DNA of 64,000 nucleotides from Paraburkholderia acidisoli (lineage in GTDB: Bacteria; Pseudomonadota; Gammaproteobacteria; Burkholderiales; Burkholderiaceae). Of the stretch, positions 43,996 through 53,786 are shown one piece after another. The notes under the pieces were generated by a model, which saw only the letters and a program-made list of their open reading frames with translations, was not told where the DNA came from and ran no database searches. The DNA is taken from NCBI RefSeq assembly GCF_009789675.1, contig NZ_CP046915.1, positions 744,001-808,000 of the forward strand. The letters run 5' to 3'. The position numbers and the translations under genes are program-made. Within the stretch, counting starts at the first letter, position 1, and each line of letters starts with the position of its first letter.

Positions 43996-44406
43996 TTAGC
44001 GTGCGGTTGCGCCCGCGTGATAGTGCGCGTCCGAAACGGGTTCCATCCACGTGACCGGACTGCCGTCGAGTTGTTCGGCGATGGCGATATGCGTCATCGC
44101 GGTGGTGGCGGTGGCGCCGTGCCAGTGCTTTTCGCCGGGTGCGATCCAGACGATGTCGCCCGCGCGAATGTCTTCCACCGCGCCGCCGTCGCGCTGTACC
44201 CAGCCGCGGCCGGCCGTGACCAGCAGCGTCTGGCCGAACGGATGCGTGTGCCACGCCGTGCGCGCGCCCGGCTCGAAGGTGACGGTGGCGCCGCCGGTCC
44301 GGGCCGGCCCGGTGCCGGCGAAGGGCGCGTCGATGCGCACCGTGCCGGTGAAGTAGTCGGCGGGTCCGGCCACGGACGATTGCGAACCGCATCGGGTGAT
44401 CTGCAT
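43996..44406 (-). CDS. Cupin-domain protein
   Basis: 136 residues with one cupin fold. Motif 1 is GARTAWHTHPFGQTLLVTAGRGWVQ and motif 2 GDIVWIAPGEKHWHGA, giving His residues and Glu-like positions for one metal. Such proteins (mandelonitrile lyase-like or carboxymuconolactone-associated cupins) are often paired with aldo/keto reductases. AAGGA precedes ATG 44406. First gene of a two-gene operon under the divergent LysR. Reaction unknown. Confidence 0.88.
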   Translation of the reverse strand: MQITRCGSQSSVAGPADYFTGTVRIDAPFAGTGPARTGGATVTFEPGARTAWHTHPFGQTLLVTAGRGWVQRDGGAVEDIRAGDIVWIAPGEKHWHGATATTAMTHIAIAEQLDGSPVTWMEPVSDAHYHAGATAR

Positions 44407-44489
44407 GATGGTCCTTGCGAGCGTGTCTTGAGGCGTTCAATGTAGCAATCCGGCGTCAAGCGATAAAGCGCTAGAATCCGCATGAAGTT

Positions 44490-44504
44490 ATAAGTGAGGC
44501 TTAT
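44490..44504. promoter_or_regulatory. LysR-type operator touching the LysR start
   Basis: ATAAG-N5-CTTAT with a T-N11-A core, ending 2 bp before the LysR ATG at 44507. Binding here should repress the regulator itself and act on the cupin/reductase operon from 84 bp upstream. Confidence 0.6.
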
Positions 44505-44506
44505 CA

Positions 44507-45409
44507 ATGGCGCGCTCCGATCTCTCCGATATTTCCGCCTTTCTCGCGGTCGCGCGGGAAGGCAGCTTCACGCGCGCGGCCGCGAAGCTCGGCGTGTCGC
44601 AGTCCGCGCTCAGTCAGACCGTACGCAATCTGGAGGCGCGGCTCGGGCTGCGTCTGCTCACTCGCACCACGCGCAATCTGGCGCCCACCGAGGCGGGCGA
44701 GCGGCTGATCCAGTCGGTCGGTCCCCGTCTCGACGAGATCGAGGCCGAACTGAATGCGCTCACGGCGCTGCGGGACAAGCCGTCGGGCACGGTGCGCATT
44801 GCCGCGGGCGATCATTCGGCGGAAATGGTGCTGTGGCCGGTGATCGAGAAACTGCTGCCCGGCTATCCGGACATCGCGATCGAAATCGTCATCGACAACG
44901 GGCTCACGGACATCGTCGAGCAACGGCTCGATGCGGGCGTGCGGCTCGGCGAGCAGGTCGCCGGAGACATGGTGGCCGTGCGCATCAGCCCCGACGTGCG
45001 CATGGCCGTCGTGGGCACGCCGGGCTATTTCACGAGGCACCCGAAACCGAAAACGCCGCGCGACCTCACGGCGCACAACTGCATCAATATCCGGCTGCCA
45101 ACAGCCGGTGGACTCTATGCGTGGGAGTTCAGGAAAGCGGGGCGCGAGTTGAACGTGCGCGTGGAAGGACAACTCATCTTCAATAGCGCGACCATGGCCG
45201 TGAAGGCCGCGCTGGCGGGCGCCGGTCTAGCCTACGTGACCGAGCAGCGCGTGTTGCCGCACCTCGAAAGCGGCGAACTGGTGCGCGTGTTGCCCGACTG
45301 GTGCCCGTCGTTTGCGGGCTTTCATCTGTACTACCCGAGCCGCCGGCAACCCACGCCGGCGTTCGTGGTGGTGGCTAATGCGTTGCGCGAGGGCGCCCGG
45401 GTGCGATAG
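44507..45409 (+). CDS. LysR-family regulator next to the cupin/aldo-keto reductase operon
   Basis: 300 residues. Winged helix (LSDISAFLAVAREGSFTRAAAKLGVSQSALSQTVRNLE), effector domain with NGLTDIVEQRLDAGVRLGEQVAGDM, a common group in Burkholderiales usually divergent from reductases. ATG 44507. Converges with the HxlR gene at 45429. Confidence 0.93.
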   Translation: MARSDLSDISAFLAVAREGSFTRAAAKLGVSQSALSQTVRNLEARLGLRLLTRTTRNLAPTEAGERLIQSVGPRLDEIEAELNALTALRDKPSGTVRIAAGDHSAEMVLWPVIEKLLPGYPDIAIEIVIDNGLTDIVEQRLDAGVRLGEQVAGDMVAVRISPDVRMAVVGTPGYFTRHPKPKTPRDLTAHNCINIRLPTAGGLYAWEFRKAGRELNVRVEGQLIFNSATMAVKAALAGAGLAYVTEQRVLPHLESGELVRVLPDWCPSFAGFHLYYPSRRQPTPAFVVVANALREGARVR

Positions 45410-45428
45410 GTGCGATAGCGCGCGCGGG

Positions 45429-45800
45429 TTAGCGATCGTCGCCTGGGCCTTGTGCGGCGAACGCCTGCTGCGCGGCCTTGATGTCGTCGCGGTGCGCGTC
45501 CACCCATTGCAGCAGCGCACGCAGATGCGGCTCCAGCGAGCGGCCCAGCAGCGAGATCTCGTACATCACGGCAACCGGCGCCGTGCTCACCACGGAGCGC
45601 TTGACGAAGCCGCTCGCTTCGAGCCGCCGCAAACATTGCGTCAAGGCGCGTTGTGTGATGCCGTCGTTGGCGCGGCGCAACGCGTTGAAGCGCATCGGGC
45701 CCGCGCAAAGGTGCCCGAGCACCAGCAACGACCATTTGCTCGTGATCTCTTCGAGCACGAGGCGATTGAGTTCGAGCGCTTCCTGATCCTGCGTTGCCAT
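45429..45800 (-). CDS. HxlR-family transcriptional regulator
   Basis: 123 residues, a single winged-helix domain: LVLEEITSKWSLLVLGHLCAGPMRFNALRRANDGITQRALTQCLRRLEASGFVKR. One Cys (in GHLCAG) and one in QCLRR could sense oxidants or quinones as in relatives, but this is not shown. Divergent from an NmrA-like gene with two dyads in the 100-bp spacer. Confidence 0.92.
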   Translation of the reverse strand: MATQDQEALELNRLVLEEITSKWSLLVLGHLCAGPMRFNALRRANDGITQRALTQCLRRLEASGFVKRSVVSTAPVAVMYEISLLGRSLEPHLRALLQWVDAHRDDIKAAQQAFAAQGPGDDR

Positions 45801-45837
45801 GACGGGATACTCCGTGATACCTGGTTGTCTTCAAGTG

Positions 45838-45868
45838 CCTGATTGTATTCAGGTATAAATTCTATACC
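45838..45868. promoter_or_regulatory. Operator dyads in the HxlR/NmrA spacer
   Basis: CCTGA-N6-TCAGG (45838-45853) overlaps GGTATA-N5-TATACC (45852-45868). The second is AT-rich and may include the -10 region of the NmrA-like gene. Likely HxlR binding sites. Confidence 0.55.
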
Positions 45869-45900
45869 ATGGGAAACACTCAACTTGACGGAGTGTCATC

Positions 45901-46867
45901 ATGGTCGATCAGCGTGAAAACAAGGTGGATGAGGGCGCGAATCACGGCGTGCAACGCGTGCTGGTGTTCGGCGCAACGGGACAGCAAGGCGGCGCGGTCG
46001 CGGCGGCGTTGCTCGCGAAAGGCTGGCCCGTGCGGGCGCTCGTGCGCGACGCAAAGAGCGCGAAGGCGCAGGCGCTCGCGGCTCGCGGCTCGCGCCGTGG
46101 ACGTGGTAGAGGGCGACTTCTCGAACGCCGACGCGTTGCAGGCGGCCATGCGTGGCGTTGATGGCGTCTTCAGCGTGCAGCCGAGTTCGGGGCAAGGCGC
46201 CGCCTACAACGTGTCCGACGCCGACGAGATCCGCTACGGCAAAACCGTCGCCGATCTGGCGAAGGCCGCCGGTGTAAAACATCTCGTCTATACCTCGGTG
46301 AACGCCGCGGGCGCCGAACCAACCGGCATGGGCCACTTCGACAGCAAAGCGGAGATCGAGGCGCATATTCGCGAGATCGGCATACGCTACACGATCGTGC
46401 GGCCCGCCGGATTCATGGAATTGCTGATGCTGCCGGGCATGGGCCTCGACCAGGGCAGGTTCACGTCGTTTTTGCGGCCGGAACAGCGCGGCCAGATCAT
46501 CGCGGCGCAGGACATTGGGCGCATCGTCGCGGCGATTTTCGGCAACGTGGAGCGCTACGCGGGCCAGACGATCGAGATCGCCGGGGACAGCGTCACGGGG
46601 GCGAGTTTGCAGGCGAGCCTGAGCCGCGCGGCGGGCCAGCCTATCGCCTACTCCCGCTTTCCCGAGAGCCTGTTGCGGGAGAACGCGTTTCTCGGCCGCC
46701 TGGCCGATCTGTTCGACAATGGCCGGCTCGCGGGCAACGCGGATATCGCGGCGCTGGGGCGAGCCTTCGGACCGCTGCTGAGCTTCGACGCCTGGCTCGC
46801 GGGTCCGGGCAAGCCGCTGTTCGAAGCCGCGCTCAACGCCGAAGCGGCGCCCATCGCGCTGCGTTAG
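45901..46867 (+). pseudogene. NmrA-like NAD(P)-binding protein gene with a frameshift
   Basis: The N-terminus ([26 protein letters not shown], from ATG 45901 with GGAG upstream) is in one frame, the rest ([31 protein letters not shown]... to 46867) in another. The shift falls at a 7-bp direct duplication GCGGCTC/GCGGCTC (46078-46091); removing one copy restores a single frame of ~319 codons reading [14 protein letters not shown]. The intact protein would be an NmrA/HSCARG-type NADPH sensor or quinone reductase-like enzyme, controlled by the divergent HxlR. A recent mutation, a phase switch or a sequence error are all possible. Confidence 0.85.
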
Positions 46868-46989
46868 CCGCGCGGTTCATCGCTGGATCGTTGGCACAAT
46901 CGGGGCGAGGAGCGCGGCCTGGCCCGCTGCACCACGGGCCACAGCCCTGCCCGAACGCGAGCGGTGCACATGCACACCAAGGCTGCCGC

Positions 46990-47493
46990 TCACACATCGA
47001 ACGAATCCACCGGGCCGATGAAGTCGCGCTTCGTGAGGTCGACGCCATTCGCGCGCAAGATCGCGTACGCCATCGACACGTGGAAGTAGATGTTCGGAAT
47101 CACGATCTGCAGCAGGTAGGTTTCGCCGCGCAGTTTGCCCGGCACCCACGATACCTTCACGATCCGGCTGGCGGCATTGGCGTAGTGGTCGGCCGTTACG
47201 CTTTCGGCGAACGCAAGGGTCTTGCGGATGCGCGCCCGTGCCTCGGCGAGCGTCTGCTCGTTGTCTTCGTGGCGCGGCGGCTCTTGTCCGGAGAGCCACG
47301 CCGCGCCGCCCTTCAGATAGTCGCACGCGCTCTGTATCTGATAGAGCAGGCCGGCCATGTCGGGCGCGAGGCGCGTCGTCAGCAGCACGCCCACGTCGAA
47401 CTGTTTCGTGTTCGCAAAGCGCTCGGCCTTGTCGAGATACGTCTCCAGCGTGCGAACGGCCTGCACGCATTGCGCCATGGCTTGTGCATACAT
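46990..47493 (-). CDS. DUF1993 family protein
   Basis: 167 residues from ATG 47493 with GGAG at 8 nt. The family pattern is seen: a helical DinB-like bundle with FDVGVLLTTRLAPDMAGLLYQIQSACDYLKGG and a C-terminal PNIYFHVSMAYAILRANGVDLTKRDFIG. DUF1993 proteins are cytosolic and of unknown function, related to DinB/YfiT metal-binding bundles. Divergent from a LysR gene. Confidence 0.88.
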   Translation of the reverse strand: MYAQAMAQCVQAVRTLETYLDKAERFANTKQFDVGVLLTTRLAPDMAGLLYQIQSACDYLKGGAAWLSGQEPPRHEDNEQTLAEARARIRKTLAFAESVTADHYANAASRIVKVSWVPGKLRGETYLLQIVIPNIYFHVSMAYAILRANGVDLTKRDFIGPVDSFDV

Positions 47494-47569
47494 CGTTGAT
47501 CTCCGTGAAAAGAAGTGGGGCACGTGGCGGCCGCCCGTTTCCCCTACAATAGGTCGACCTTGATTCCCC

Positions 47570-48502
47570 GTGAGCGAACGCGTGGACCGACTCGAAGCCA
47601 TGGAAATGCTGGTGACCGCCGTGGATGGCGGCAGCCTTTCGGCCGCCGCGCGGCAACTGAAAACACCGGTCAGCACGCTCACGCGCAAGGTCGCCGACCT
47701 CGAAGCGCTGCTCGGCACGCGCCTGCTGATCCGCACCACGCGCAAGCTGACTTTGACCGATACCGGCATGGCCTATGTCGCGGCGGCGCGGCGCATTCTC
47801 GACCTCGTGCGTGATCAGGAGCACGAAGCCACCGGCGAATTCGCCACCGCACGCGGCGAACTGGTCGTGACCGCGCCCGTGCAACTGGGGCGCCTGCATG
47901 TCCTGCCCATCATCAACCAGTTTCTCGCGCAGTATCCGGACATTACCGTGCGGCTGCTGCTGTCCGATCGCAACGTCGACCTGACCGACGCGCATGCGGA
48001 TCTCGCGGTGCGTATCGGCGAGTTGCCCGACAGCAATCTGATCGCCACGCGCATCGGCGCATTGCGGCCCGTCGTGTGCGCGAGCCCGGCTTTTCTCGCC
48101 GACCGCGCGCCGCCGCGCGAACCCGACGACCTCGTGAAGTATCCGTGCGTGGTGTTCAACAGCCCGTATCTTTCGCCGTGGCGCTTCCGGCTGCCCGCGA
48201 CGAAGAAAACCTATCTGCTCGAAGTGAAGCCGCGGCTCGAGGTCACCGCGCCCGACGCCGCCGTGAGCGCCGCCGTGGACAACGCGGGCATCACCTTCGT
48301 GTTCGAGCACGACGCCGACGAAGCGGTACGCGGCGGCCAGCTCGAGATTCTGCTGCCGCAGTTCGAGATCGAGCCCGTGCCCGTTCATCTCGTGCATGTC
48401 TCGCGCAACCTCATGGCCGTCAAACTGCGCCATTTCATCGACTTCGCGGCGCCCCGGCTGCGCGAATCGCTTGCGCGGTTCGGCAAGCGCAAGCGGTCCT
48501 AG
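47570..48502 (+). CDS. LysR-family regulator
   Basis: 310 residues from a GTG at 47570; the in-frame GTG at 47582 (MDRLEAMEMLVTAVDGG) is an equally good family start. Winged helix with GGSLSAAARQLKTPVSTLTRKVADLE, effector domain with LSDRNVDLTDAHADLAVRIGELPDS. Divergent from the DUF1993 gene with 76 bp between starts, which it probably controls. Confidence 0.92.
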   Translation: MSERVDRLEAMEMLVTAVDGGSLSAAARQLKTPVSTLTRKVADLEALLGTRLLIRTTRKLTLTDTGMAYVAAARRILDLVRDQEHEATGEFATARGELVVTAPVQLGRLHVLPIINQFLAQYPDITVRLLLSDRNVDLTDAHADLAVRIGELPDSNLIATRIGALRPVVCASPAFLADRAPPREPDDLVKYPCVVFNSPYLSPWRFRLPATKKTYLLEVKPRLEVTAPDAAVSAAVDNAGITFVFEHDADEAVRGGQLEILLPQFEIEPVPVHLVHVSRNLMAVKLRHFIDFAAPRLRESLARFGKRKRS

Positions 48503-48518
48503 CCGTTTGCGCCGATCT

Positions 48519-49073
48519 TCACGATTCGTGGCCCGAGTCGACTGACTCGCCCGACCCCTCCAACCCGTCCAACTCGCCGAGCACGCGCTCGTTGCGATTC
48601 TCGATCACGCTGCGCGTTTTTTTCGTCGCGCCGGGACCGGCCGCGAAACGCACGTCCTGATATGTGAGCGGCTGGCCGTTCGTGGCGCGCACCTCCACCG
48701 TCTGCACGGGCTGGCCGCTCGCGTGGTCCACGAGCTGGATATGCGGCTTGCCGTTCGGCGCGAGCCACTTGTCGCCCCATTGCATGAGCGCGACCAGCAC
48801 CGGGTAGAGATCCACGCCTTTTTCCGTCAGCCGGTAACCAAACGTGTTCGCGCGTTCCGCGATCGGGAAGCGCTCGAGTATTTCCAGCTCGATCAAGCGT
48901 TCGAGCCGGGCCGTGAGGATATTGCGGGCGATGCCGAGTCCGCTCTGGAACTCGTCGAAGCGCCGGCTGCCCTGCGTACATTCGCGGACGATCAGCAGCG
49001 TCCACCACTCGCCAACCTCGTCGAGGGCGCGAGCGATCGAGCAATCCATTCCATCGAAGCGTTTTCTGTACAT
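48519..49073 (-). CDS. HxlR-family regulator of the RND pump locus
   Basis: 184 residues from ATG 49073 (MYRKRFDGMDCSIARALDEVG); 49085 is an alternative. HxlR domain at ~1-100 (WWTLLIVRECTQGSRRFDEFQSGLGIARNILTARLERLIELEILERF) with the conserved early Cys (MDCSIA). A further ~80 residues form a C-terminal part not found in short HxlR proteins, which ends acidic. Divergent from the RND operon; the palindrome repeated before the RND operon and the MFS gene is its likely target. Confidence 0.9.
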   Translation of the reverse strand: MYRKRFDGMDCSIARALDEVGEWWTLLIVRECTQGSRRFDEFQSGLGIARNILTARLERLIELEILERFPIAERANTFGYRLTEKGVDLYPVLVALMQWGDKWLAPNGKPHIQLVDHASGQPVQTVEVRATNGQPLTYQDVRFAAGPGATKKTRSVIENRNERVLGELDGLEGSGESVDSGHES

Positions 49074-49129
49074 GATGAAGCGCATCTTAGCGCAAGTTTC
49101 ATCATGCAACTTAACCGGTTTGTGGGGAG

Positions 49130-49196
49130 CAGCTTCCCGGTTTCGTCCCGTAGCGTGACGCAACTGTGTTCCCTATAGTTGCGTCACGAAACTCAA
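49130..49196. promoter_or_regulatory. Operator module of the RND operon (copy A)
   Basis: Contains a 12-bp perfect inverted repeat CGTGACGCAACT (49154-49165) / AGTTGCGTCACG (49177-49188). The right half extends into AGTTGCGTCACGAAACT, itself a near-palindrome. The 67-bp segment is 73% identical without gaps to 55274-55340 upstream of the MFS gene. Confidence 0.75.
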
Positions 49197-49347
49197 GCGG
49201 CGGTGGTCCCGGCGTGGTCTTACCGGTCCGCTGCCCTCTCCAGGTTTAGCGCGCCGCCGGCATCGTCGGCGGCAAAGCAGGATCACCCCACGGGCGAGCC
49301 GCGACTTATCTGCTCACGGATCGCCTGTCCCTATCGTTAGGAATGCG

Positions 49348-50598
49348 ATGAATACTCCAGCCGAAGAAGTCGCGCTCGAAGTGCCGACCGCCGAGCGTCC
49401 CGTTCCGCCTCGACCCGTTCGCTGGGTCGGCAAAGGCGTGGCCGCCGTGGTCGTGGTCGCCGTGGCGGCAACCGCGTTTCATCTGCACCGTTCGGGCGCG
49501 ACGGCCGTGGTCACGCCGCCGCCGCCCTCGGTGGCCGTGAGCACGCCGTTGCAACGCAATATTGAAGGACGGCTCGGCTTTCTCGGCCAGTTCTCGCCCG
49601 TGAATCGCGTGGAATTGCGCGCGCAAGTGGGCGGCACGCTCACGCAGATCCACTTCAAGGACGGCGATGTCGTGCACAAGGGCGATCTGCTGTTCGAGAT
49701 CGATCCCGAGCCGTATCAGATCAAACTGAGCGAGGCGACGGCCGCGCTCGAAGCGGCCAATGCGCGCCTCGCGCTCGCCACGCGCGAACTCTCGCGGGCC
49801 CAGGAACTGCAACGCTCCGAAGCGGGCACGGTCGAGAACGTCGATCAGAAGGTGGCCGAGCAACGCGCGGCGCAAGCCGCCGTCGACAGCGCCAATGCGC
49901 TGGTGCGCGACGCGCGCTTCGACCTGGATCGCTGCCGGATCGTGGCGCCGTTCACCGGCCGGATCGGTACGCATCTCGTTTCCACCGGCAATCTGGTCTC
50001 GGGCAGCCGCGCGGGCAGCGGCCCGACCACGCTGCTCGCCACGCTCGTGTCGCTCGACCCGATCTATCTCGACTTCGACATCAGCGAAAACGACTACGCG
50101 GCGTTTCAACGTTCGCGCGACAACCGCGGTGGACCGCTCGCGGACGCGGTGGCCGTCTCGCCCACCGGCGACAGCGGCTTCTCGCGCAGCGGCACGCTCA
50201 ATTTCATCGACAACACCCTGGACCGTTCGAGCGGCACGATTCACGCGCGCGCCACGATCCCGAACGCCGATCTCGCGCTGACGCCCGGCGGTTTCGCGCG
50301 CATCCGGCTCGCCACGACCGCGCCGCAACCCGCCTTGCTCGTCCCCGACGCAGCCGTGCTCGAGGATCAGACCGATCACATGGTGTACGTGGTCGGGCAA
50401 GACGACGTCGTCACCCCGCGCAAGGTGGAGGTGGGCGATCTGCGCGGCGGTCTGCGCGTCATCAAGTCCGGGCTGGCGCCGAGCGATCGCATCGTGATCG
50501 ACGGCATTCCGGCTGTGCATCCCGGCGCGAAGATTGCCCCGCACGCCGGCGTTATCCCGTTCTCGCCGGCACAAGGCGACGCAGGAGCGAAGTCATGA
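49348..50598 (+). CDS. RND efflux pump periplasmic adaptor subunit
   Basis: 416 residues. A membrane anchor (VGKGVAAVVVVAVAATAFHL, ~residues 28-48) is followed by the lipoyl/barrel-sandwich half RVELRAQVGGTLTQIHFKDGDVVHKGDLLFEIDP, a coiled-coil hairpin (~115-170), the other lipoyl half (RIVAPFTGRIG) and beta-barrel and membrane-proximal domains. It links the inner-membrane pump to the outer-membrane channel. It resembles MexE. The pump gene starts at the overlapping ATGA. Confidence 0.93.
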   Translation: MNTPAEEVALEVPTAERPVPPRPVRWVGKGVAAVVVVAVAATAFHLHRSGATAVVTPPPPSVAVSTPLQRNIEGRLGFLGQFSPVNRVELRAQVGGTLTQIHFKDGDVVHKGDLLFEIDPEPYQIKLSEATAALEAANARLALATRELSRAQELQRSEAGTVENVDQKVAEQRAAQAAVDSANALVRDARFDLDRCRIVAPFTGRIGTHLVSTGNLVSGSRAGSGPTTLLATLVSLDPIYLDFDISENDYAAFQRSRDNRGGPLADAVAVSPTGDSGFSRSGTLNFIDNTLDRSSGTIHARATIPNADLALTPGGFARIRLATTAPQPALLVPDAAVLEDQTDHMVYVVGQDDVVTPRKVEVGDLRGGLRVIKSGLAPSDRIVIDGIPAVHPGAKIAPHAGVIPFSPAQGDAGAKS

Positions 50599-53500
50599 AA
50601 CTCACGCACTTCTTTATCGAGCATCCGCGCTTTGCCGCCGTGCTGAATATTTTCGCGGTGCTCGTCGGTCTCGCGACCATGCTGTCGTTGCCCGTGGCGC
50701 AGTATCCGAACATCGTGCCCACGACCATCCAGATCACGACGTCGTATCCGGGCGCCTCGGCGGACACCATCGCGCGCACGGTCGCCACGCCCATCGAGCA
50801 GTCGGTCAACGGCGTCGAAAACATGGACTACATTTCGAGCCAGTCCACCAGCAATGGCCAGTTGACGATCACGGTCATCTTCAAGGTGGGCACCGACCCG
50901 AACGCGGCGCTGCTGCTCACGCGCAGCCGCGTGGAAGACACGCTCTCGCGCCTGCCCGTGGAAGTGCAGGCGCAGGGCGTGCAGGTGAAAAAGACCATCC
51001 AGGCGCTGCTGCTCGGCGTGCACGTGTATTCGCCCGACGGCTCGCGCAGCCCTGAATATCTGTCGAATTACATGCTCAAGGTGCGCGACCAGATCGCGCG
51101 CTTGCCGGGCGTGTCGGACTTTCAATTGTTCGGCGAGCGGCAGTACGCCATGCGCATCTGGATCGATCCGGACAAGGCGGCGTCGTACCGCATCAGCGCG
51201 AGCGAGATTCTCGCCGCGTTGCGCGCGCAGAACGCCGCCGTCTCGGCGGGCGTGCTCAATCAGCCGCCGGTCTCGCACAACGGCACGGGCGCGTATCAGA
51301 TCAACGTGGATGCGCTGGGCCGTCTTTCCACGCCCGAGCAGTTCGGCGACGTGGTGGTGAAGTCGGACGCGCAAGGGCGGGTCACGCGCATTCGCGACAT
51401 TGGCCGCGTGGAACTGGGCTCGGTGGACTACGGCTCGAAGGCGTACGCCGACCGCTACGCGTCCACGCCGTGGTTCGTGATCGCCACGCCCGACGCGAAC
51501 GTGGTGAAGGTCGAGCATGAGGTGTGGGACAAGATGGCCGAGCTGAAGAAGAGTTTTCCGTCCGGCGTCGACTACATCAAGATCTACGACCCCACCACCT
51601 TCGTTTCGCAGTCGATCCACGAGGTGGCCAAGACCATCTTCATCGCGGTGCTGCTCGTTGTGGGCGTGGTGTATCTGTTCCTGCAGAACTGGCGCGCAAC
51701 CCTCATTCCGGTGGTGGCGATTCCCGTGTCGCTGGTGGGCACCTTCACGATCCTCTCGTTGTTCGGCGCGTCGATCAACAATCTCTCGTTGTTCGGGCTC
51801 GTGCTCGCGGTGGGGATCGTGGTGGACGACGCGATCGTGGTGGTCGAGAACGTCGAGCGCAACATGGCGCTTGGCATGTCGCCGCGCGAGGCTGCGCATC
51901 GCACGATGGACGAAGTGTCGACGGCCATCATCGCCATCGCGCTCACGCTGTGCGCCGTGTTCGGGCCCACCGCGTTGATGTCAGGCATCTCGGGTCTGTT
52001 CTTCAAGCAATTCGCGATCACGATCGCGGCGTCCACGGTCATCTCGTGCTTCGTCTCGCTCACGCTGAGCCCGGCGCTGTGCGCGGTGCTGCTCAAGCCG
52101 CATTCCGCCGATAAGGCCCACGGCGGTGCGACCGCGCTCGGCCGCCTGCACGACGCCGTGTTCGGCCGCTTCAACACCTCGTTCGACTGGCTCTCCTCGC
52201 GCTACGGCAAGATGACGGGCCGCGCGGTGCGCGCCACGACCGTGATGCTGGTCGTCTACGCCGGTTTGATCGCCGCCACGGGCGTGCAGATGTCGAGAAT
52301 GCCCACGGGCTTCATCCCCGATCAGGACATCGGTTATCAAGCCGTGATCGCGTTCCTGCCGCCGGGCGCGAGCCTCGAGCGCACCGACAAGGTGATTCGC
52401 GAAATCAACGACATCGTGCTCACCACGCCGGGTATGCAAGGCGTGACGCACACCTCGCCCGTGGCCGGTTTCGACGTGACGACGGGCACCATCGCGCCGA
52501 ACGTGGGCACGCTGTTCTACGGCTTGCCTTCGCTGTACGGCAAGCACGTGCCGGGCGTGAATGCGGCGTCGATGCTGGTCGAACTGCGCAAGCGCGTGGC
52601 CACGGTCAAGGACGCCGTGGTCGTGGTGGTGAATCCGCCGCCCGTGCAGGGCCTGGGCGCGGCGGGCGGTTTCAAGCTGATGCTCGAAGACCGCGCCGGA
52701 CTCGGTCCGCAGGCGCTCGCCGACGCGGCCCACACGCTCGTGGCGGCGGCCAACAAGGACAAGGTGTTCGGCGGCGTCTTCACGCTGTACAACGCGGGCG
52801 CGCCCTCGGTCTATGCCGACGTGGATCGCCTCAAGGCGGAGAAGATCGGCCTCACGCCCACCGACGTGTTTTCGACCATGGAGCTGTATCTCGGCTCGCA
52901 GTACGTGAACGACTTCAACTTCATGGGCCGCACCTACCAGGTGCGCGTGCAGGGCGACGAAGCGTTCCGCCGCACGCCGGAAGATATTGGCCGCCTCAAG
53001 GTGCGCAACGCCACGGGCGACATGGTGCCGATCAGCAGCGTGGCGACGTTCGAGAACACCACGCAGCCGTATCGCGTGCCGCGCTACAACATGTACCCCG
53101 CCGCCGAGATCATGGGCGCGGCCGGTCCCGGCTACTCCTCGGGCGAAGCCATCGCGCATATGGAGCAGCTTGCCGCGCAGGTGCTGCCGAACGGCATTGC
53201 GTACGAATGGACCGACCTCGCGCATCAGCAGAAGGGGCAGACCATGTCGCCGCTCGTGATCTTCGCGGCGTCCGCGCTGTTCGTGTTCCTCGTGCTCGCC
53301 GCGCAGTACGAAAGCTGGAAGACGCCGCTCGCCATCGTGCTGATCGTGCCGATGTGTCTGCTCGCGGCGGCCATTGGCCTGAACCTGCGCGGCATGCCGA
53401 TCGACATCCTCGCGCAGATCGGGTTCGTGGTGCTCGTGGGGCTGGCTGCGAAGAACGCCATTCTGATCGTCGAATTCGCGAAGCAACGTCAGGAGGAAGA

Positions 53501-53786
53501 CGGCGTGAGCGCCGAGGACGCGGCCACGCATGCGGCGCACGTGCGGCTGCGCCCGATCCTGATGACGTCGTTTGCCTTCATCGCGGGCGTGGCGCCGCTC
53601 GCCATCGCCAGCGGCGCGGGCTCGGAAATGCGGCAGTCGCTCGGCACCACGGTGTTCTTCGGCATGCTCGGCGTGACGCTCTTCGGGCTCGCGTTCACGC
53701 CGGCGCTCTACGCCTTCGTGCGCAAGCTCGGCCTCAAGGACGCGCCCGCGTTGCCCCGCAAACTCAGCAGTGGAGAAGCGAAATGA
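50595..53786 (+). CDS. RND multidrug efflux transporter (HAE1 family)
   Basis: 1063 residues, 12 TM spans and two large periplasmic loops, as in AcrB/MexF. N-terminus MKLTHFFIEHPRFAAVLNIF, the proton-relay Asp-Asp pair in AVGIVVDDAIVVVENVERN (TM4), GFIPDQDIGYQ after TM7, and Lys in GLAAKNAILIVEFAKQ (TM10). It extrudes drugs, solvents or plant phenolics using the proton gradient. Start overlaps the adaptor stop and its own stop overlaps the channel gene, so the three are tightly coupled. Confidence 0.96.
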   Translation: MKLTHFFIEHPRFAAVLNIFAVLVGLATMLSLPVAQYPNIVPTTIQITTSYPGASADTIARTVATPIEQSVNGVENMDYISSQSTSNGQLTITVIFKVGTDPNAALLLTRSRVEDTLSRLPVEVQAQGVQVKKTIQALLLGVHVYSPDGSRSPEYLSNYMLKVRDQIARLPGVSDFQLFGERQYAMRIWIDPDKAASYRISASEILAALRAQNAAVSAGVLNQPPVSHNGTGAYQINVDALGRLSTPEQFGDVVVKSDAQGRVTRIRDIGRVELGSVDYGSKAYADRYASTPWFVIATPDANVVKVEHEVWDKMAELKKSFPSGVDYIKIYDPTTFVSQSIHEVAKTIFIAVLLVVGVVYLFLQNWRATLIPVVAIPVSLVGTFTILSLFGASINNLSLFGLVLAVGIVVDDAIVVVENVERNMALGMSPREAAHRTMDEVSTAIIAIALTLCAVFGPTALMSGISGLFFKQFAITIAASTVISCFVSLTLSPALCAVLLKPHSADKAHGGATALGRLHDAVFGRFNTSFDWLSSRYGKMTGRAVRATTVMLVVYAGLIAATGVQMSRMPTGFIPDQDIGYQAVIAFLPPGASLERTDKVIREINDIVLTTPGMQGVTHTSPVAGFDVTTGTIAPNVGTLFYGLPSLYGKHVPGVNAASMLVELRKRVATVKDAVVVVVNPPPVQGLGAAGGFKLMLEDRAGLGPQALADAAHTLVAAANKDKVFGGVFTLYNAGAPSVYADVDRLKAEKIGLTPTDVFSTMELYLGSQYVNDFNFMGRTYQVRVQGDEAFRRTPEDIGRLKVRNATGDMVPISSVATFENTTQPYRVPRYNMYPAAEIMGAAGPGYSSGEAIAHMEQLAAQVLPNGIAYEWTDLAHQQKGQTMSPLVIFAASALFVFLVLAAQYESWKTPLAIVLIVPMCLLAAAIGLNLRGMPIDILAQIGFVVLVGLAAKNAILIVEFAKQRQEEDGVSAEDAATHAAHVRLRPILMTSFAFIAGVAPLAIASGAGSEMRQSLGTTVFFGMLGVTLFGLAFTPALYAFVRKLGLKDAPALPRKLSSGEAK

